A DNA stretch of 64,000 bases from JALORV01 sp963769745 (lineage in GTDB: Bacteria; Pseudomonadota; Gammaproteobacteria; Burkholderiales; Burkholderiaceae_F), in the NCBI GenBank assembly GCA_963769745.1, contig CAVYNB010000002.1, positions 128,958 through 192,957 of the forward strand, written 5' to 3'. Position numbers and translations under genes: made by a program. Shown here piece by piece: positions 52,089 to 61,188 of this stretch. Numbering within the stretch: position 1 is the first letter of the stretch; the number at the start of each line of letters is the position of its first letter. The notes beneath the pieces were generated by a model. The model saw only the letters and a program-made list of their open reading frames with translations, had not been told where the DNA came from and ran no database searches.

Positions 52089-52363
52089 CGTCCTTCCTCC
52101 TTCGTCTTCAATCCGGTGCGCAGCAATTGCTCGACCAGCTCGTTCAGTGGCAGGTTGCGCTGCTGTGACTGCTCGTGAAGCTGCCGGAGCAGATCGCCCG
52201 GCAACTTGACCGCGAACGGTACCAGCCCGGCGGCACGATCGCGCTCGCGCTGCGCGCGCCGGTCCGCCGGCGTCGACGTGTCGAACCGCGGGCCGGACTG
52301 CCGCAGTGCGTTGGCGATCTTCAGCCCCTTGCGTTTCTCGAGTTCCGTCTTCTTCATCGTCAT
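52085..52363 (-). CDS. Small protein with ribbon-helix-helix-like C terminus
   Basis: 92 residues from ATG 52363, which overlaps the stop of denD (ATGA); ATG 52357 is a second choice. Highly basic N terminus (MTMKKTELEKRKGLKIANAL), then FAVKLPGDLLRQLHEQSQQR and LPLNELVEQLLRTGLK, which reads as strand-helix-helix in the ribbon-helix-helix manner. It could be a DNA-binding regulator or antitoxin-like protein, but no toxin gene is adjacent. Its stop overlaps the FKBP start, so three genes are translationally coupled. Confidence 0.7.
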   Translation of the reverse strand: MTMKKTELEKRKGLKIANALRQSGPRFDTSTPADRRAQRERDRAAGLVPFAVKLPGDLLRQLHEQSQQRNLPLNELVEQLLRTGLKTKEEGR

Positions 52364-53337
52364 GGCACGCAGTCCCGCGCATGATCCTGCACATAAGCGC
52401 GCACGATCGATTCGATGTCCGTATCTGCGGTGAACCCGAGCGCGTGCGCACGCGCCGCGTCGAAGCGCGCGGGCCAGCCGTAGACGATTTTCGCAATGCG
52501 CTCGTCGGGCGCAAAGCGCACGCGCTGCACGGCGGCCTCGCCGCCCACCTGCCGCAGCGCTTCGAGCATCTCGCGCACCGACACGGTCAGCCCCGGCAGG
52601 CTGACCGCGCGCTGCCGGCCCCACGCCGTGGACGGCGTCTCGTGCGCATGGATCAGGTTGCGCACCGCCTGCGCCGGCGACATCACCCACAGCCGCGTGT
52701 CGGGCCCGACCGGACATAGCGCTTCTTGCCCGGCGAGCGGTTCGCGGACGATGCCGCTGGCAAAGCTCGACGCCGCTGCATTGGGCTTGCCCGGCCGCAC
52801 GACGATCGTCGGCAGCCGCACCGCGCGTCCGTCGATGAAACCGCGCCGGGTGCAGTCGCCCATCAGCAGCTCGCCGATCAGCTTCTGCACGCCGTAGCTC
52901 GATTGCGGCGCCGGGATCGTGTCGTCCTGCACGACCTCCGGCAGCGCGCCGCCGAACACGGCGACCGAACTCGCGAACACGAAGGTCGGCGGCGCCGATT
53001 GCGCGCGGCAGGTATCGAGCAGCGCGCGCGTGCCGTCGACGTTGACGCGCATGCCGAGGTCGTAGTCCGCCTCGGCCGCGCCCGAGACCACCGCCGCGAG
53101 GTGGAAGACGCTGTCGATCCCGTCATCACAGGCCCGCGCCAGCACCTCACGATCGGCCAGGTCGCCCTGCACGACGCGCACGCGTGCGTCATCGGAAGCC
53201 GGCGCCGCCGCGTCGAGCGCCGTAATGCGCGCGATCGGCCGCGACTGCCCGCCGGCGTGCAGCTCGCCCCGTTCCAGCAGCGCGCGGATCAGGCGCTGTC
53301 CGAGAAAACCCGCAGCGCCGGTCACGAGGACGTTCAT
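52360..53337 (-). CDS. denD: NAD-dependent D-erythronate dehydrogenase-like SDR
   Basis: 325 residues from ATG 53337. Extended short-chain dehydrogenase fold: NVLVTGAAGFLGQRLIRALL (NAD-binding), VVQGDLADREVL, VFHLAAVVSGAAEADYDLGMRVNVDG, SSVAVFGGALPEV, catalytic YGVQK, then RLPTIVVRPGKPNAAASSFASGI. These blocks are characteristic of DenD, which oxidises D-erythronate; the other genes of that catabolic pathway are not here. First gene of the coupled set denD, RHH-like gene, FKBP gene. Confidence 0.8.
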   Translation of the reverse strand: MNVLVTGAAGFLGQRLIRALLERGELHAGGQSRPIARITALDAAAPASDDARVRVVQGDLADREVLARACDDGIDSVFHLAAVVSGAAEADYDLGMRVNVDGTRALLDTCRAQSAPPTFVFASSVAVFGGALPEVVQDDTIPAPQSSYGVQKLIGELLMGDCTRRGFIDGRAVRLPTIVVRPGKPNAAASSFASGIVREPLAGQEALCPVGPDTRLWVMSPAQAVRNLIHAHETPSTAWGRQRAVSLPGLTVSVREMLEALRQVGGEAAVQRVRFAPDERIAKIVYGWPARFDAARAHALGFTADTDIESIVRAYVQDHARDCVP

Positions 53338-53444
53338 CGATTCACCCGTCTGCATGATCTCGCGTAACTCCGGATGGCGCAGTGCCGGCCGCCTTGTTGA
53401 ACTTGCGCGCCCTGTCGTCGGGCTGCATCTTTCGGTTTCGAACC

Positions 53445-54278
53445 ATGGACTTCTATCAGTGGACCGCCGTGGCGGTCGTCGTTGCTCTGGCCGCTGGCGC
53501 CTGGCAGCTCTTCAAGTCGATTCTCCGGCGACTGCCGCCGTTCGCCACGACTCCCGGCCCCGCAGGCGCCTGGGACGCGCAGTATCGCAGCGATTGGCAT
53601 CGTGGCCTCGGCGAAGGGCTGCTCGCCGGCGCGGCGGTCGCCGTGCTCGCCGCCATCGCCCTTTCGGCCGCCGCGACCGCGGTCGCACCCGCGGGCGACG
53701 TCCGGCTAGCCCCAAACCTGCTGCTGTGGCTGGTACCGGCCGCCCTGCTCGCCTGGCCGGTGGCCCAGGCGGTGTGGAGCCGACGGCGGGCGCGAGCGCT
53801 CCCGCCCGAGCGGCTGAACGCCGTTCTTGCCGCGCGGGAACATCACGATCGGCTCCGCCCGCGACCACTCGCGTGGCTCAAGGGCGGGCTGGCCTCGGCG
53901 GCCGGCATCGTCGCGGCGCTGTTGCTGGCCGACTGGCACCTGCAGGTCACCCCGGGCTCGCTCACCTGGGATCCGCTGTGGACCCTGCAGAGTCGCTCGT
54001 ATGCGTACGCCGACGTCCGTGCGGTCGAAGCGCTGCAGTCGCGCAAGGCCTGGCACGGTGAAATCGTGCGGCAGCCCGCGTACCGCATCGTGCTGGCCGA
54101 CGGGCGCGCCTGGGAGTCGTGGCGCGTCTCGCACGGCAAGACACCGGCTGAGCTCGAGCAGGCGGTGCGGCTGATCGCCCAGCGGGCCGGGCGGCCGGTC
54201 GAGACCCTCGACCCTTACCCGCGCGGCGTGCCGACGGACCCGACCCGCGCGGCGCGGAACACGAACGCGTCGTCGTAG
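53445..54278 (+). CDS. Membrane protein, unknown function
   Basis: 277 residues from ATG 53445 (GTG 53382 is an in-frame alternative). Four hydrophobic segments: YQWTAVAVVVALAAGAWQLF, EGLLAGAAVAVLAAIALSAA, NLLLWLVPAALLAWPVAQAV and GLASAAGIVAALLLADWHLQ. A C-terminal soluble domain (SRSYAYADVRAVEALQSRKA, YRIVLADGRAWESWRVSHG) recalls proteins with a PH-like tail. Its last 64 bp overlap the end of the convergent DUF3025 gene, which is unusual, so one 3' end may be affected by an indel. Confidence 0.65.
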   Translation: MDFYQWTAVAVVVALAAGAWQLFKSILRRLPPFATTPGPAGAWDAQYRSDWHRGLGEGLLAGAAVAVLAAIALSAAATAVAPAGDVRLAPNLLLWLVPAALLAWPVAQAVWSRRRARALPPERLNAVLAAREHHDRLRPRPLAWLKGGLASAAGIVAALLLADWHLQVTPGSLTWDPLWTLQSRSYAYADVRAVEALQSRKAWHGEIVRQPAYRIVLADGRAWESWRVSHGKTPAELEQAVRLIAQRAGRPVETLDPYPRGVPTDPTRAARNTNASS

Positions 54279-54952
54279 AACGCCGGGTCCTCGTTCGCGG
54301 CCCACCAGCGCGGGATGCCGAGCACCGGCAACGGCAGCAGCGCCGTCGTGCCGAAGTCCTCGTCCAGCAAGCCCGCCACTGCGGCATCGAGTTCGCTGCT
54401 GTCGGTCGATGCCGGTCGCGGGAGCACGAGCACGTGCGCGGTGATGGCCTTGTAGGGCGACGCCAGCTTTTCCATCAGCGCATGGCCGAAGGCCAGCACC
54501 CGCACGCCGTCCCAGCGCGCGCGACCGTCGATGAAGAGCTCGCGCCAACGCCGCTCGCGCAGGCACTGCACGAGCCACGCGTCGTCGGTCGCCAGCACCA
54601 CTCCGTTCTCGTCGAAGAGCGTGGCCGCGTCGCGCAACCCACCGCGGCGCGCGCCGACCCCGTCGCGCGCAATCGCCGCCGACTGCAGCTCGTTGAGGCG
54701 CGCCTTGCTGCGCGGAAAGGCCAGCCAGGCGAGCGCGTTCAGCAGGTCGTGTGCGTTGAGGCGTGTCGGCACGCGGCCGCTGGCGGCGATGTGCGCCTCG
54801 TAGGCGGTGCGCAGCGGCGCGTCATCGGCGGCAACGAATTCGAGCGGACGACCGCTCGCGGTCGTGATGCCGCGCTCTGTGGCCGCTCGCGACAGCGCGG
54901 CGCGCGGATCGGCGGCAGCCAGCAGCGGCAGGTCGGCGGCGACGGCCGCCAT
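54215..54952 (-). CDS. DUF3025 family protein
   Basis: 245 residues from ATG 54952; in-frame text upstream (FDASRPW) also looks coding and may begin at a non-standard start close to the pyrC stop. Family features: RLNAHDLLNALAWLAFPRSKARLNELQ near the middle, DAATLFDENGVVLA, WRELFIDGR, VLAFGHALMEKLASPYKAITAHVLVL, and a C-terminal LPVLGIPRWWAANEDPAFYDD. The function of DUF3025 is unknown. It follows pyrC by 26 bp on the same strand. Confidence 0.85.
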   Translation of the reverse strand: MAAVAADLPLLAAADPRAALSRAATERGITTASGRPLEFVAADDAPLRTAYEAHIAASGRVPTRLNAHDLLNALAWLAFPRSKARLNELQSAAIARDGVGARRGGLRDAATLFDENGVVLATDDAWLVQCLRERRWRELFIDGRARWDGVRVLAFGHALMEKLASPYKAITAHVLVLPRPASTDSSELDAAVAGLLDEDFGTTALLPLPVLGIPRWWAANEDPAFYDDAFVFRAARVGSVGTPRG

Positions 54953-54978
54953 CCAGGGCCGCGACGCGTCGAAGGCGA

Positions 54979-56028
54979 TCAGGCGGCGAGACTCCAGCGC
55001 AGCGATTCGCCCGCGCGCAGCGGCACGACGGTCGCCGCGCCGAGTGGCAGCTCCGTCGGAACCTTCGACGCGCGGCGCTGCAGCGTCAGCGTGCCGCGGT
55101 TGCGCGGCAGGCCGTAGAAGTCCGCGCCGAAGTGGCTGGCGAAGGCTTCGAGCCGGTCGAGCCGGCCCGCGTCTTCGAAGACTTCGGCGTAGAGCTCGAG
55201 CGCGTTGAGCGCGGTGTAGCAGCCGGCGCAGCCGCAGGCGGTTTCCTTCTCGCCCTTCGGGTGCGGCGCCGAATCGGTGCCGAGGAAGAAGCGCGGGTTG
55301 CCGCCGGTGGCCGCCTCGACCAGCGACAGCCGGTGCGCCTCGCGCTTCAGTACCGGCAGGCAGTAGTAGTGCGGCCGCACGCCGGCGCGGCCGTCGGCCG
55401 TCATGAAGATCGCATTGCGGTTGTAGAGCAGGTGATGCGCGGTGATCGTCGCGGCGATCGGCCCGCTGGCGTCGCGGACATACTGCGCCGCCTCGCGCGT
55501 CGTGATGTGCTCGAACACCACCTTCAGCTGCGGAAAGTCCTTGCGCAGCGGATGCAGCACCTCGTCGATGAAGACCGCCTCGCGGTCGAACACGTCGACG
55601 TTCGAGCGCGTCACTTCGCCGTGCACCAGCAGCGGCAGTCCGACCGCCTGCATCGCCTCCAGCGCCGCGCGCGGCTTGCGGACGTCGGTGACGCCGGAAT
55701 CGGAGTTCGTCGTCGCGCCGGCCGGATAGAGCTTCACGCCGTGCACGAAACCGCTCGCCTTGGCGCGGCGGATCTCGTCGGCCGGCGTGTTGTCGGTCAG
55801 GTAGAGCGTCATCAGCGGCTCGAACGCGAGCCCCGCCGGCAGCGCGGCCAGGATGCGTGCGCGGTACGCCTCTGCTTCCGCGGTGGTCGTGACGGGCGGC
55901 TTCAGGTTCGGCATCACGATCGCGCGCGCGAACTGGCGCGCGGTATGCGGCAGCACCGCCGCCATCGCCGCGCCGTCGCGCAGGTGCAGGTGCCAGTCGT
56001 CGGGCCGGGTCAAAGTCAGCGAGTCCAT
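54979..56028 (-). CDS. pyrC: Dihydroorotase
   Basis: 349 residues from ATG 56028 (MDSLTLTRPDDWHLHLRDGA); longer upstream frames are not supported. The E. coli-type class II enzyme of pyrimidine synthesis closing carbamoyl-aspartate to dihydroorotate. Zinc ligands: the HLHLRDG pair, carbamylated Lys in VHGVKLYPAGATTNS, His in LLVHGEV and VVFEHITT, and catalytic Asp in FFLGTDSAPHPKGEKE. Length as expected. Divergent from aceE, with an 83-bp gap for both promoters. Confidence 0.96.
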   Translation of the reverse strand: MDSLTLTRPDDWHLHLRDGAAMAAVLPHTARQFARAIVMPNLKPPVTTTAEAEAYRARILAALPAGLAFEPLMTLYLTDNTPADEIRRAKASGFVHGVKLYPAGATTNSDSGVTDVRKPRAALEAMQAVGLPLLVHGEVTRSNVDVFDREAVFIDEVLHPLRKDFPQLKVVFEHITTREAAQYVRDASGPIAATITAHHLLYNRNAIFMTADGRAGVRPHYYCLPVLKREAHRLSLVEAATGGNPRFFLGTDSAPHPKGEKETACGCAGCYTALNALELYAEVFEDAGRLDRLEAFASHFGADFYGLPRNRGTLTLQRRASKVPTELPLGAATVVPLRAGESLRWSLAA

Positions 56029-56111
56029 CAGGGGATTATCCCGTACCGTGGTCACGACGACTGTGGCCGGCGGATAATCCGCGATCTCGCCGCCGACGCC
56101 GCGGAGGACCG

Positions 56112-58885
56112 ATGAACCTCGACGATCTCGCGAAGCTGAATCCGTCTGCCGCGTGGCGCCTGCCCGAGGACGACGGCGATCCGCTCGAAACACGCGAGTG
56201 GCTCGAGGCGCTCGATGCGCTGATCGCGGCCGAAGGTCCCGAACGCGCAACCTTCCTGCTGAAGCAGCTGCTGCAGCATGCGCGCACGCGCCGCGTGCCG
56301 CTGCCGCAGGTGCTGAACACGCCTTACCTCAACACGATCTCGCTCGCCGAGCAGGCACCGTTCCCCGGCAACCTCGAGCTCGAGCAGCGCCTGTCCGCGC
56401 TGGTGCGCTGGAACGCGCTGGCGACGGTGGTGCGCGCCAACCAGGCGAGCGCCGAACTCGGAGGGCACATCGCGAGCTACGCCTCGGCGGCGGATCTCTT
56501 CGAAGTCGGCTTCAACCACTTCTTTCGCGCCGGCGGCGAAGCACCCGAAGCGCGCGGCGACCTCGTCTACTTCCAGCCGCACTCGGCGCCGGGCGTCTAT
56601 GCCCGCGCCTTCCTCGAAGGGCGCCTCAGCGCCGAGCAGCTCGACCACTATCGACGCGAGACCGGTCGGGCGGGCAAGGTCTGCCAGCTGTCTCGTATCC
56701 ACACCCCTGGCTGATGCCGAACTTCTGGCAGTTCCCGACGGGCTCGATGGGGTTGGGGCCGCTCTTCGCGATCTACCAGGCGCGCTTCCTGCGCTACCTG
56801 GAGCACCGCGGACTGGCGAAGACGTACACGCGCAAGGTCTGGGCCTTCGTCGGCGACGGCGAGATGGACGAGCCCGAGTCGCTGGCGGGGCTCTCGATCG
56901 CCGCGCGCGAGGGGCTGGACAATCTGGTGTTCGTCGTCAACTGCAACCTGCAACGGCTCGACGGCCCGGTGCGCGGCAACGGCTCGATCATCCAGGAGCT
57001 CGAAGGCCTGTACGCCGGTGCCGGCTGGAACGTCATCAAGCTGCTGTGGGGCAGCGACTGGGACCCGCTGTTCGCGCGCGACACGCACATGCTGTTGCTG
57101 CGCGCCTTTCACGAAACCGTGGACGGCGAGTTCCAGACGCTGTCGGCCACCGACGGCCGCTTCAACCGCGAGCACTTCTTCAACAAGTATCCGGAACTGA
57201 CGCAGCTCACCGCGCACCTGTCGGACGACGACATCGACCGGCTGCGGCGCGGCGGGCACGACCCGGTGAAGATCCACGCGGCCTACCACGCAGCGGTGCG
57301 CCACCGCGGCCAGCCGACGGTGATTCTCGCCAAGACCAAGAAGGGTTACGGCATGGGCACGGCCGGCCAGGGCCGCATGACGACGCATCAGCAGAAGAAG
57401 CTCGACGCCGAGGCGCTGCGCGAGTTCCGCGACCGCTTCGCACTGCCGCTTTCCGATACGCAGGTCGAGAACGTCGAGTTCCACAAGCCGCCCGCAGACA
57501 GCCCCGAGATGAAGTACCTGCATGCGCGCCGCGCCAAGCTCGGCGGCTACCTGCCGGCGCGCACCTCCGCTTGCGAGGCGCTGCCGACACCGGCCGCCGA
57601 AACGTTCGCGCGCTTCGCGCTCGAGGCCGACGGCAAGGAGATGTCGACGACGATGGCGTTCGTCCGCATGCTCGGCGCGCTGGTGAAGGACGCAACGATC
57701 GGCGCCCGCATCGTGCCGATCATCGCCGACGAAGCGCGCACCTTCGGCATGGCGGATCTCTTCCGTCTGATCGGCATCTACTCGCCGCTCGGGCAGCTGT
57801 ACGAACCCGAAGACAGCGCGCAGATCAGTTACTACAAGGAAGCGAAGAACGGGCAGATCCTCGAGGAAGGGATCAACGAGGCCGGCGCGATCGCCTCATG
57901 GGTGGCGGCGGGCACCAGCTACTCGACCAACGGCCTGCCGATGCTGCCGTTCTACATCTTCTATTCGATGTTCGGCTTCCAGCGCGTCGGCGACCTGCTG
58001 TGGGCTGCGGCGGACTCGCGCACCCGCGGCTTTCTGCTCGGCGCCACCGCGGGCCGCACGACGCTGTCCGGCGAAGGGCTGCAGCACGAGGACGGCACGA
58101 GCCATCTGATTGCCTCCACGGTGCCGAACTGCCGCGCCTACGACCCGTGCTTCGCCTATGAGCTCGCGGTGATCGTCGAGCACGGCATGCGGCGGATGCT
58201 GACGGAGCAGAACGACGAGTTCTATTACGTCACGGTGATGAACGAGAATTACTCCCAGCCGTCGCTGCCCAAGGCAGCGGCGACTGTTCGTAATTCATCT
58301 ATCAAGCCCCCCTCCCCCGGTCCCTCCCCCAGGGAGGGGAGTGAAGACACCGGCATCGATGTGCGCGAGGGAGTGCTGCGCGGCCTGTACCGCGTACGCG
58401 CTTCATCGCTCGGCGCGGCGCGAGTGCGCCTGCTCGGCGCAGGCACGATCCTGCGCGAAGCGCTCGCCGCGGCCGCGCTGCTGGAGTCGGAGTTCGAAGT
58501 CGCCGCCGACGTGTATTCGGTGACGAGCTTCACCGAACTGCGGCGCGAGGCGATGGCGCTGCAGCGCGCGGCGCGGCTTGGCGAGCCAAGGGCCGCATCG
58601 TGGATCGAACAGCAGTTGCCAGCGACCGGTGCGCCGGTCGTTGCCGCCTCGGACTACGTCAGCAGCGTTCCGGATCTGATCCGCCCGTGGATCGGCGACC
58701 GCTATGTCGTGCTCGGCACCGACGGCTTCGGCCGCTCGGACACGCGCGCCGCACTGCGCGCATTCTTCGAAGTCGACCGTCGCTCGATCGCGCTCGCAGC
58801 GCTCGAAGCCGTCGATCCCGCTTTGGCCGGACGCGCCCGCGATTCCTGGGGACTGTCTGCCGGAGTGCCGCCCTGGGCGCGGTGA
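56112..58885 (+). CDS. aceE: Pyruvate dehydrogenase E1 component (homodimeric), with a frameshift and an in-frame repeat insertion
   Basis: About 924 residues: oxidative decarboxylation of pyruvate within the pyruvate dehydrogenase complex. N-terminal part EWLEALDALIAAEGPERATFLLKQLL and TPYLNTISLAEQAPFPGNL; TPP-binding GDGEMDEPESLAGL to FVVNCNLQRLDGPVRGNG; central SYYKEAKNGQILEEGINEAG. One base is missing near 56678 (RAGK then GLPAVSYPHPWLMPNFWQFP). Between PSLPKAA and VREGVLRGLYRVR about 24 extra residues (including PPSPGPSPREG) are encoded by a C-rich palindrome. The usual aceF and lpd partners do not follow. GGAGG (56101-56105) precedes the ATG. Confidence 0.92.
58279..58350 (+). repeat. 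Palindromic repeat inserted in frame within aceE
   Basis: A 72-bp stretch with the core CCCCTCCC...GGGAGGGG, encoding NSSIKPPSPGPSPREGSED, has no place in AceE proteins. This C-rich/G-rich palindrome is the type usually found between genes in GC-rich proteobacteria; a similar palindromic pair occupies about 23985-24050. The length is a multiple of three, so the frame survives. Confidence 0.7.
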
Positions 58886-58915
58886 CCGCAACCGATCGAT
58901 CCGGAAGCAACTGCG

Positions 58916-58933
58916 CTCCCGCGACCGCGGGAG
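58916..58933. terminator. Possible terminator hairpin after aceE
   Basis: CTCCCGC-gacc-GCGGGAG forms a 7-bp GC stem 31 bp after the aceE stop. There is no T tract, so termination is only a possibility. Confidence 0.3.
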
Positions 58934-59004
58934 GCAGACTGCTTCCGCAGCCTGACTGACTCGGCTCAAGCTCACGGACGTTGCCCACTTCGAAAGGACA
59001 GTTC

Positions 59005-59433
59005 ATGAAACGCTCGGCATCTGCGGAATGGAAAGGCGATCTGAAGAGCGGCAAGGGCACCGTCTCGACGGCGAGCGGCGTGCTGTCGCGCACCCAGTAC
59101 TCCTTCGGAACGCGCTTCGAAAACGGCATCGGCACCAATCCGGAGGAACTGATCGCAGCCGCGCACGCGGGTTGCTTCACGATGGCGCTGTCGGCGCAAC
59201 TCGGCGAAGCGAAGCTGGTTGCGCAGTCGCTCGAGACGCAGGCCACGCTGACATTCGACAAGACCGACGCCGGCTGGACCGTGACGGGCATTCATCTGCA
59301 GGTCACCGGACGCGTTCCGGGTACCGACGCACAGACCTTTCAGCAGTGCGCCGCTGCTGCCAAGGCGGGCTGCCCGATCTCTCGACTGCTGAACACGACG
59401 ATCACGATGGAAGCAAAGCTGGACGGTTCTTGA
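59005..59433 (+). CDS. osmC: OsmC-family peroxiredoxin
   Basis: 142 residues from ATG 59005 with AAAGGA about 8 bases before it. OsmC/Ohr fold with both redox Cys: one in AAAHAGCFTMALS and one in AAAKAGCPISRLL. Other family blocks: WKGDLKSGKGTVSTASG, FENGIGTNPEELI. Such enzymes reduce organic hydroperoxides using two Cys. The single Arg and Glu of the Ohr subgroup are less clear, so OsmC is preferred over Ohr. Confidence 0.92.
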   Translation: MKRSASAEWKGDLKSGKGTVSTASGVLSRTQYSFGTRFENGIGTNPEELIAAAHAGCFTMALSAQLGEAKLVAQSLETQATLTFDKTDAGWTVTGIHLQVTGRVPGTDAQTFQQCAAAAKAGCPISRLLNTTITMEAKLDGS

Positions 59434-59622
59434 TCGCTTGGTCGAGCATCCCACGGTGATAGCGAGCGCGGGTCAGTGACGGCCTCGGGTTACAGCCAGT
59501 GAGTCGGCGTTGATGGGCAGCTCGCGACTCACCCGCACGCGGCCGTCTCGAACACCTGCGAAGTTCCAGTCGCGGCGAGAATGCAACTTTACTGAACGCG
59601 CGGGATACCTGAGGCCATCGCC

Positions 59623-60105
59623 ATGCCAGTTCTTCGCCCGATGACACAGGCTGAATACGTCGCATGGCTCAAGGAGTCGATACCGGCGTACGCGGCAGAC
59701 AAGGTCGCCTCGGGCCAGTGGTCAGAGGACGAGTCGCTGCAACTGTCCAAAAAGAACCTCGAAGAACTGCTGCCTCAAGGTCTCACGACACCGGACAACT
59801 TCCTTTACACGATCGAGGACTCCGACTCCAGCCCCGTCGGTGTGCTTTGGTTCGCGGTGCAGACGAGATTCAATTCTCGAGTCGCGTATGTCTACGATGT
59901 CGAGATCTGGCCTCACCAACGTCGCAAGGGGCACGCCTCTCGAGCCTTTTGCGCCCTGGAACAGGAAGTGAGACGACTCGGATTGTCGGGCATCGCTCTT
60001 CACGTCTTTGGGCACAACGCCGAGGCACAGTCCCTGTACGCAAAGCTGGGCTTCAGGCCTACGAACATCAACCTGTTCAAGCCGGTTGGTGCTTCAGATG
60101 CCTGA
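59623..60105 (+). CDS. GNAT family N-acetyltransferase
   Basis: 160 residues. N-terminal lead (MPVLRPMTQAEYVAWLKESI), then a standard GNAT core: VAYVYDVEIWPHQRRKGHASRAFCALEQEV with the acetyl-CoA binding Q/RxxGxA pattern (QRRKGHA), and HVFGHNAEAQSLYAKLGFRPT, the usual NxxAxxLYxKxGF end. Acceptor substrate cannot be told. It stands alone between osmC and small genes; base composition is slightly lower in GC than its neighbours. Confidence 0.9.
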   Translation: MPVLRPMTQAEYVAWLKESIPAYAADKVASGQWSEDESLQLSKKNLEELLPQGLTTPDNFLYTIEDSDSSPVGVLWFAVQTRFNSRVAYVYDVEIWPHQRRKGHASRAFCALEQEVRRLGLSGIALHVFGHNAEAQSLYAKLGFRPTNINLFKPVGASDA

Positions 60106-60243
60106 TGCCGGCCAATGCTGCGCCCAGACAGGGTCCGTCAGCTGCCGCTGTAACGAAGACTCACCTTGCCCGTTCGACAACGTCTGGGCCAGAAGCCGCA
60201 GCCGGGATTGTCGCAGCAGAGTTGAGACCAAGTCAGACTTGAA

Positions 60244-60264
60244 GAGCCCGGTCCGACCGGGCTC
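60244..60264 (-). terminator. Hairpin after the small minus-strand gene
   Basis: GAGCCCGGT, loop of three, ACCGGGCTC forms a perfect 9-bp stem 20 bp downstream of the small gene's stop. On the minus strand it is followed by TTC only, so it is a weak terminator candidate or an RNA-stabilising hairpin. Confidence 0.45.
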
Positions 60265-60283
60265 AACCACATGTAGCGGACGT

Positions 60284-60454
60284 CTAGCGTGCGACCAACG
60301 CGGTGTTGTCGGCGATGACGGTGGGCGTGTGCTTGGCGGCCAACAGAAGCGCGCGGTCTCCATCTGCAAGACCCGCGACGGCGCTGAACAGGGATAACGT
60401 CGTCGCGGCGGCAACCAGAAGTGCGGCGGCGGGAGTGATGTACTTGCGGAACAT
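60284..60454 (-). CDS. Small exported or membrane peptide, 56 residues
   Basis: ATG 60454 is preceded by CAGGAG at an ideal distance. The product opens MFRKYITPAAALLVAAATTL and SLFSAVAGLA, a clear signal or single membrane segment, then a short polar tail (DGDRALLLAAKHTPTVIADN) ending LVAR. A perfect hairpin follows the stop. A half-match to the window's Crp/Fnr palindrome (TTGTCGAATTG, 60474-60484) lies about 20 bp upstream. Unknown family; the strong ribosome site and signal make it likely to be real. Confidence 0.6.
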   Translation of the reverse strand: MFRKYITPAAALLVAAATTLSLFSAVAGLADGDRALLLAAKHTPTVIADNTALVAR

Positions 60455-60660
60455 GGCGATCTCCTGTTTCTTGTTGTCGAATTGGTGATCGCATTACATC
60501 CGCATCGCATCCGACGCGCGCCGGAGTATTGCTGCAGGCCGGCCAGGAATATTCACAGGAAGCGCCTCTGTCGGTTGGCCAGCCTGACTGGGTGCCGCCT
60601 TCGGCCATTTGCTGACGAAGGGGTCGTCACACCGATTCACCTCATAGCGGACCTGGCGAG

Positions 60661-61146
60661 ATGGATGAGAAACCCACGCCCGAAGAGATCGCTCGGTGGC
60701 AGCGCCGATTGGCCAGTCAAGCAAACAATAGGGCATGGACCCTGACTGAGGCCGAGTCGCGGACACCCGAAGAAGATGAAGAGATGCTGCAGGCGGCGCA
60801 TGCCGCAATGCACTTCTGGAAGATCGTCGGCAATGACAACAACCGCGCACCTGCGGCTCAACCGGTTGCACATGCCTACGCGCTGCTCGGCATTCCCGGA
60901 CCGGCGGCCCACTACCTGGCGAAGTCGCAGCCATTCTTCTTTGCTAACGAGGCCGAGGCGTGGGAAACCGCCCTCGCACATGCGGTTGCGGCCAACGTAG
61001 CCGCTGCGGCGAAAGATGCGGCCGCTCACCGCGAGCTCTATGCCAGGGCAATCGACCTGGTAGCGGCGCTCCCGGATCCAGAGGACAGGAAGATTCTCGA
61101 GGCGACCCTGCGCGTCCTGCCCGTGCCAGATAAGGCGTCCAGGTGA
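60661..61146 (+). CDS. Soluble helical hypothetical protein
   Basis: 161 residues, nearly all alpha-helical: PTPEEIARWQRRLASQANNR, EEDEEMLQAAHAAMHFWKIV, AHAYALLGIPGPAAHYLAKS, AVAANVAAAAKDAAAHRELY. The paired helices suggest a TPR-like fold. No signal peptide. I do not recognise a family. The coding pattern is clear and the start ATG is the only one with acceptable length, although the ribosome site (GGCGAG) is modest. The AraC gene is convergent, 42 bp away. Confidence 0.7.
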   Translation: MDEKPTPEEIARWQRRLASQANNRAWTLTEAESRTPEEDEEMLQAAHAAMHFWKIVGNDNNRAPAAQPVAHAYALLGIPGPAAHYLAKSQPFFFANEAEAWETALAHAVAANVAAAAKDAAAHRELYARAIDLVAALPDPEDRKILEATLRVLPVPDKASR

Positions 61147-61188
61147 CGTCGGCGACACTCGGCCGAAGCGGCCATCCATTCACCCAAT

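Noticed and set aside
52085..52363. Toxin-antitoxin pair with the FKBP gene
   Set aside because: The small protein looks ribbon-helix-helix-like, but the neighbour is a complete FKBP isomerase and no toxin-like gene adjoins.
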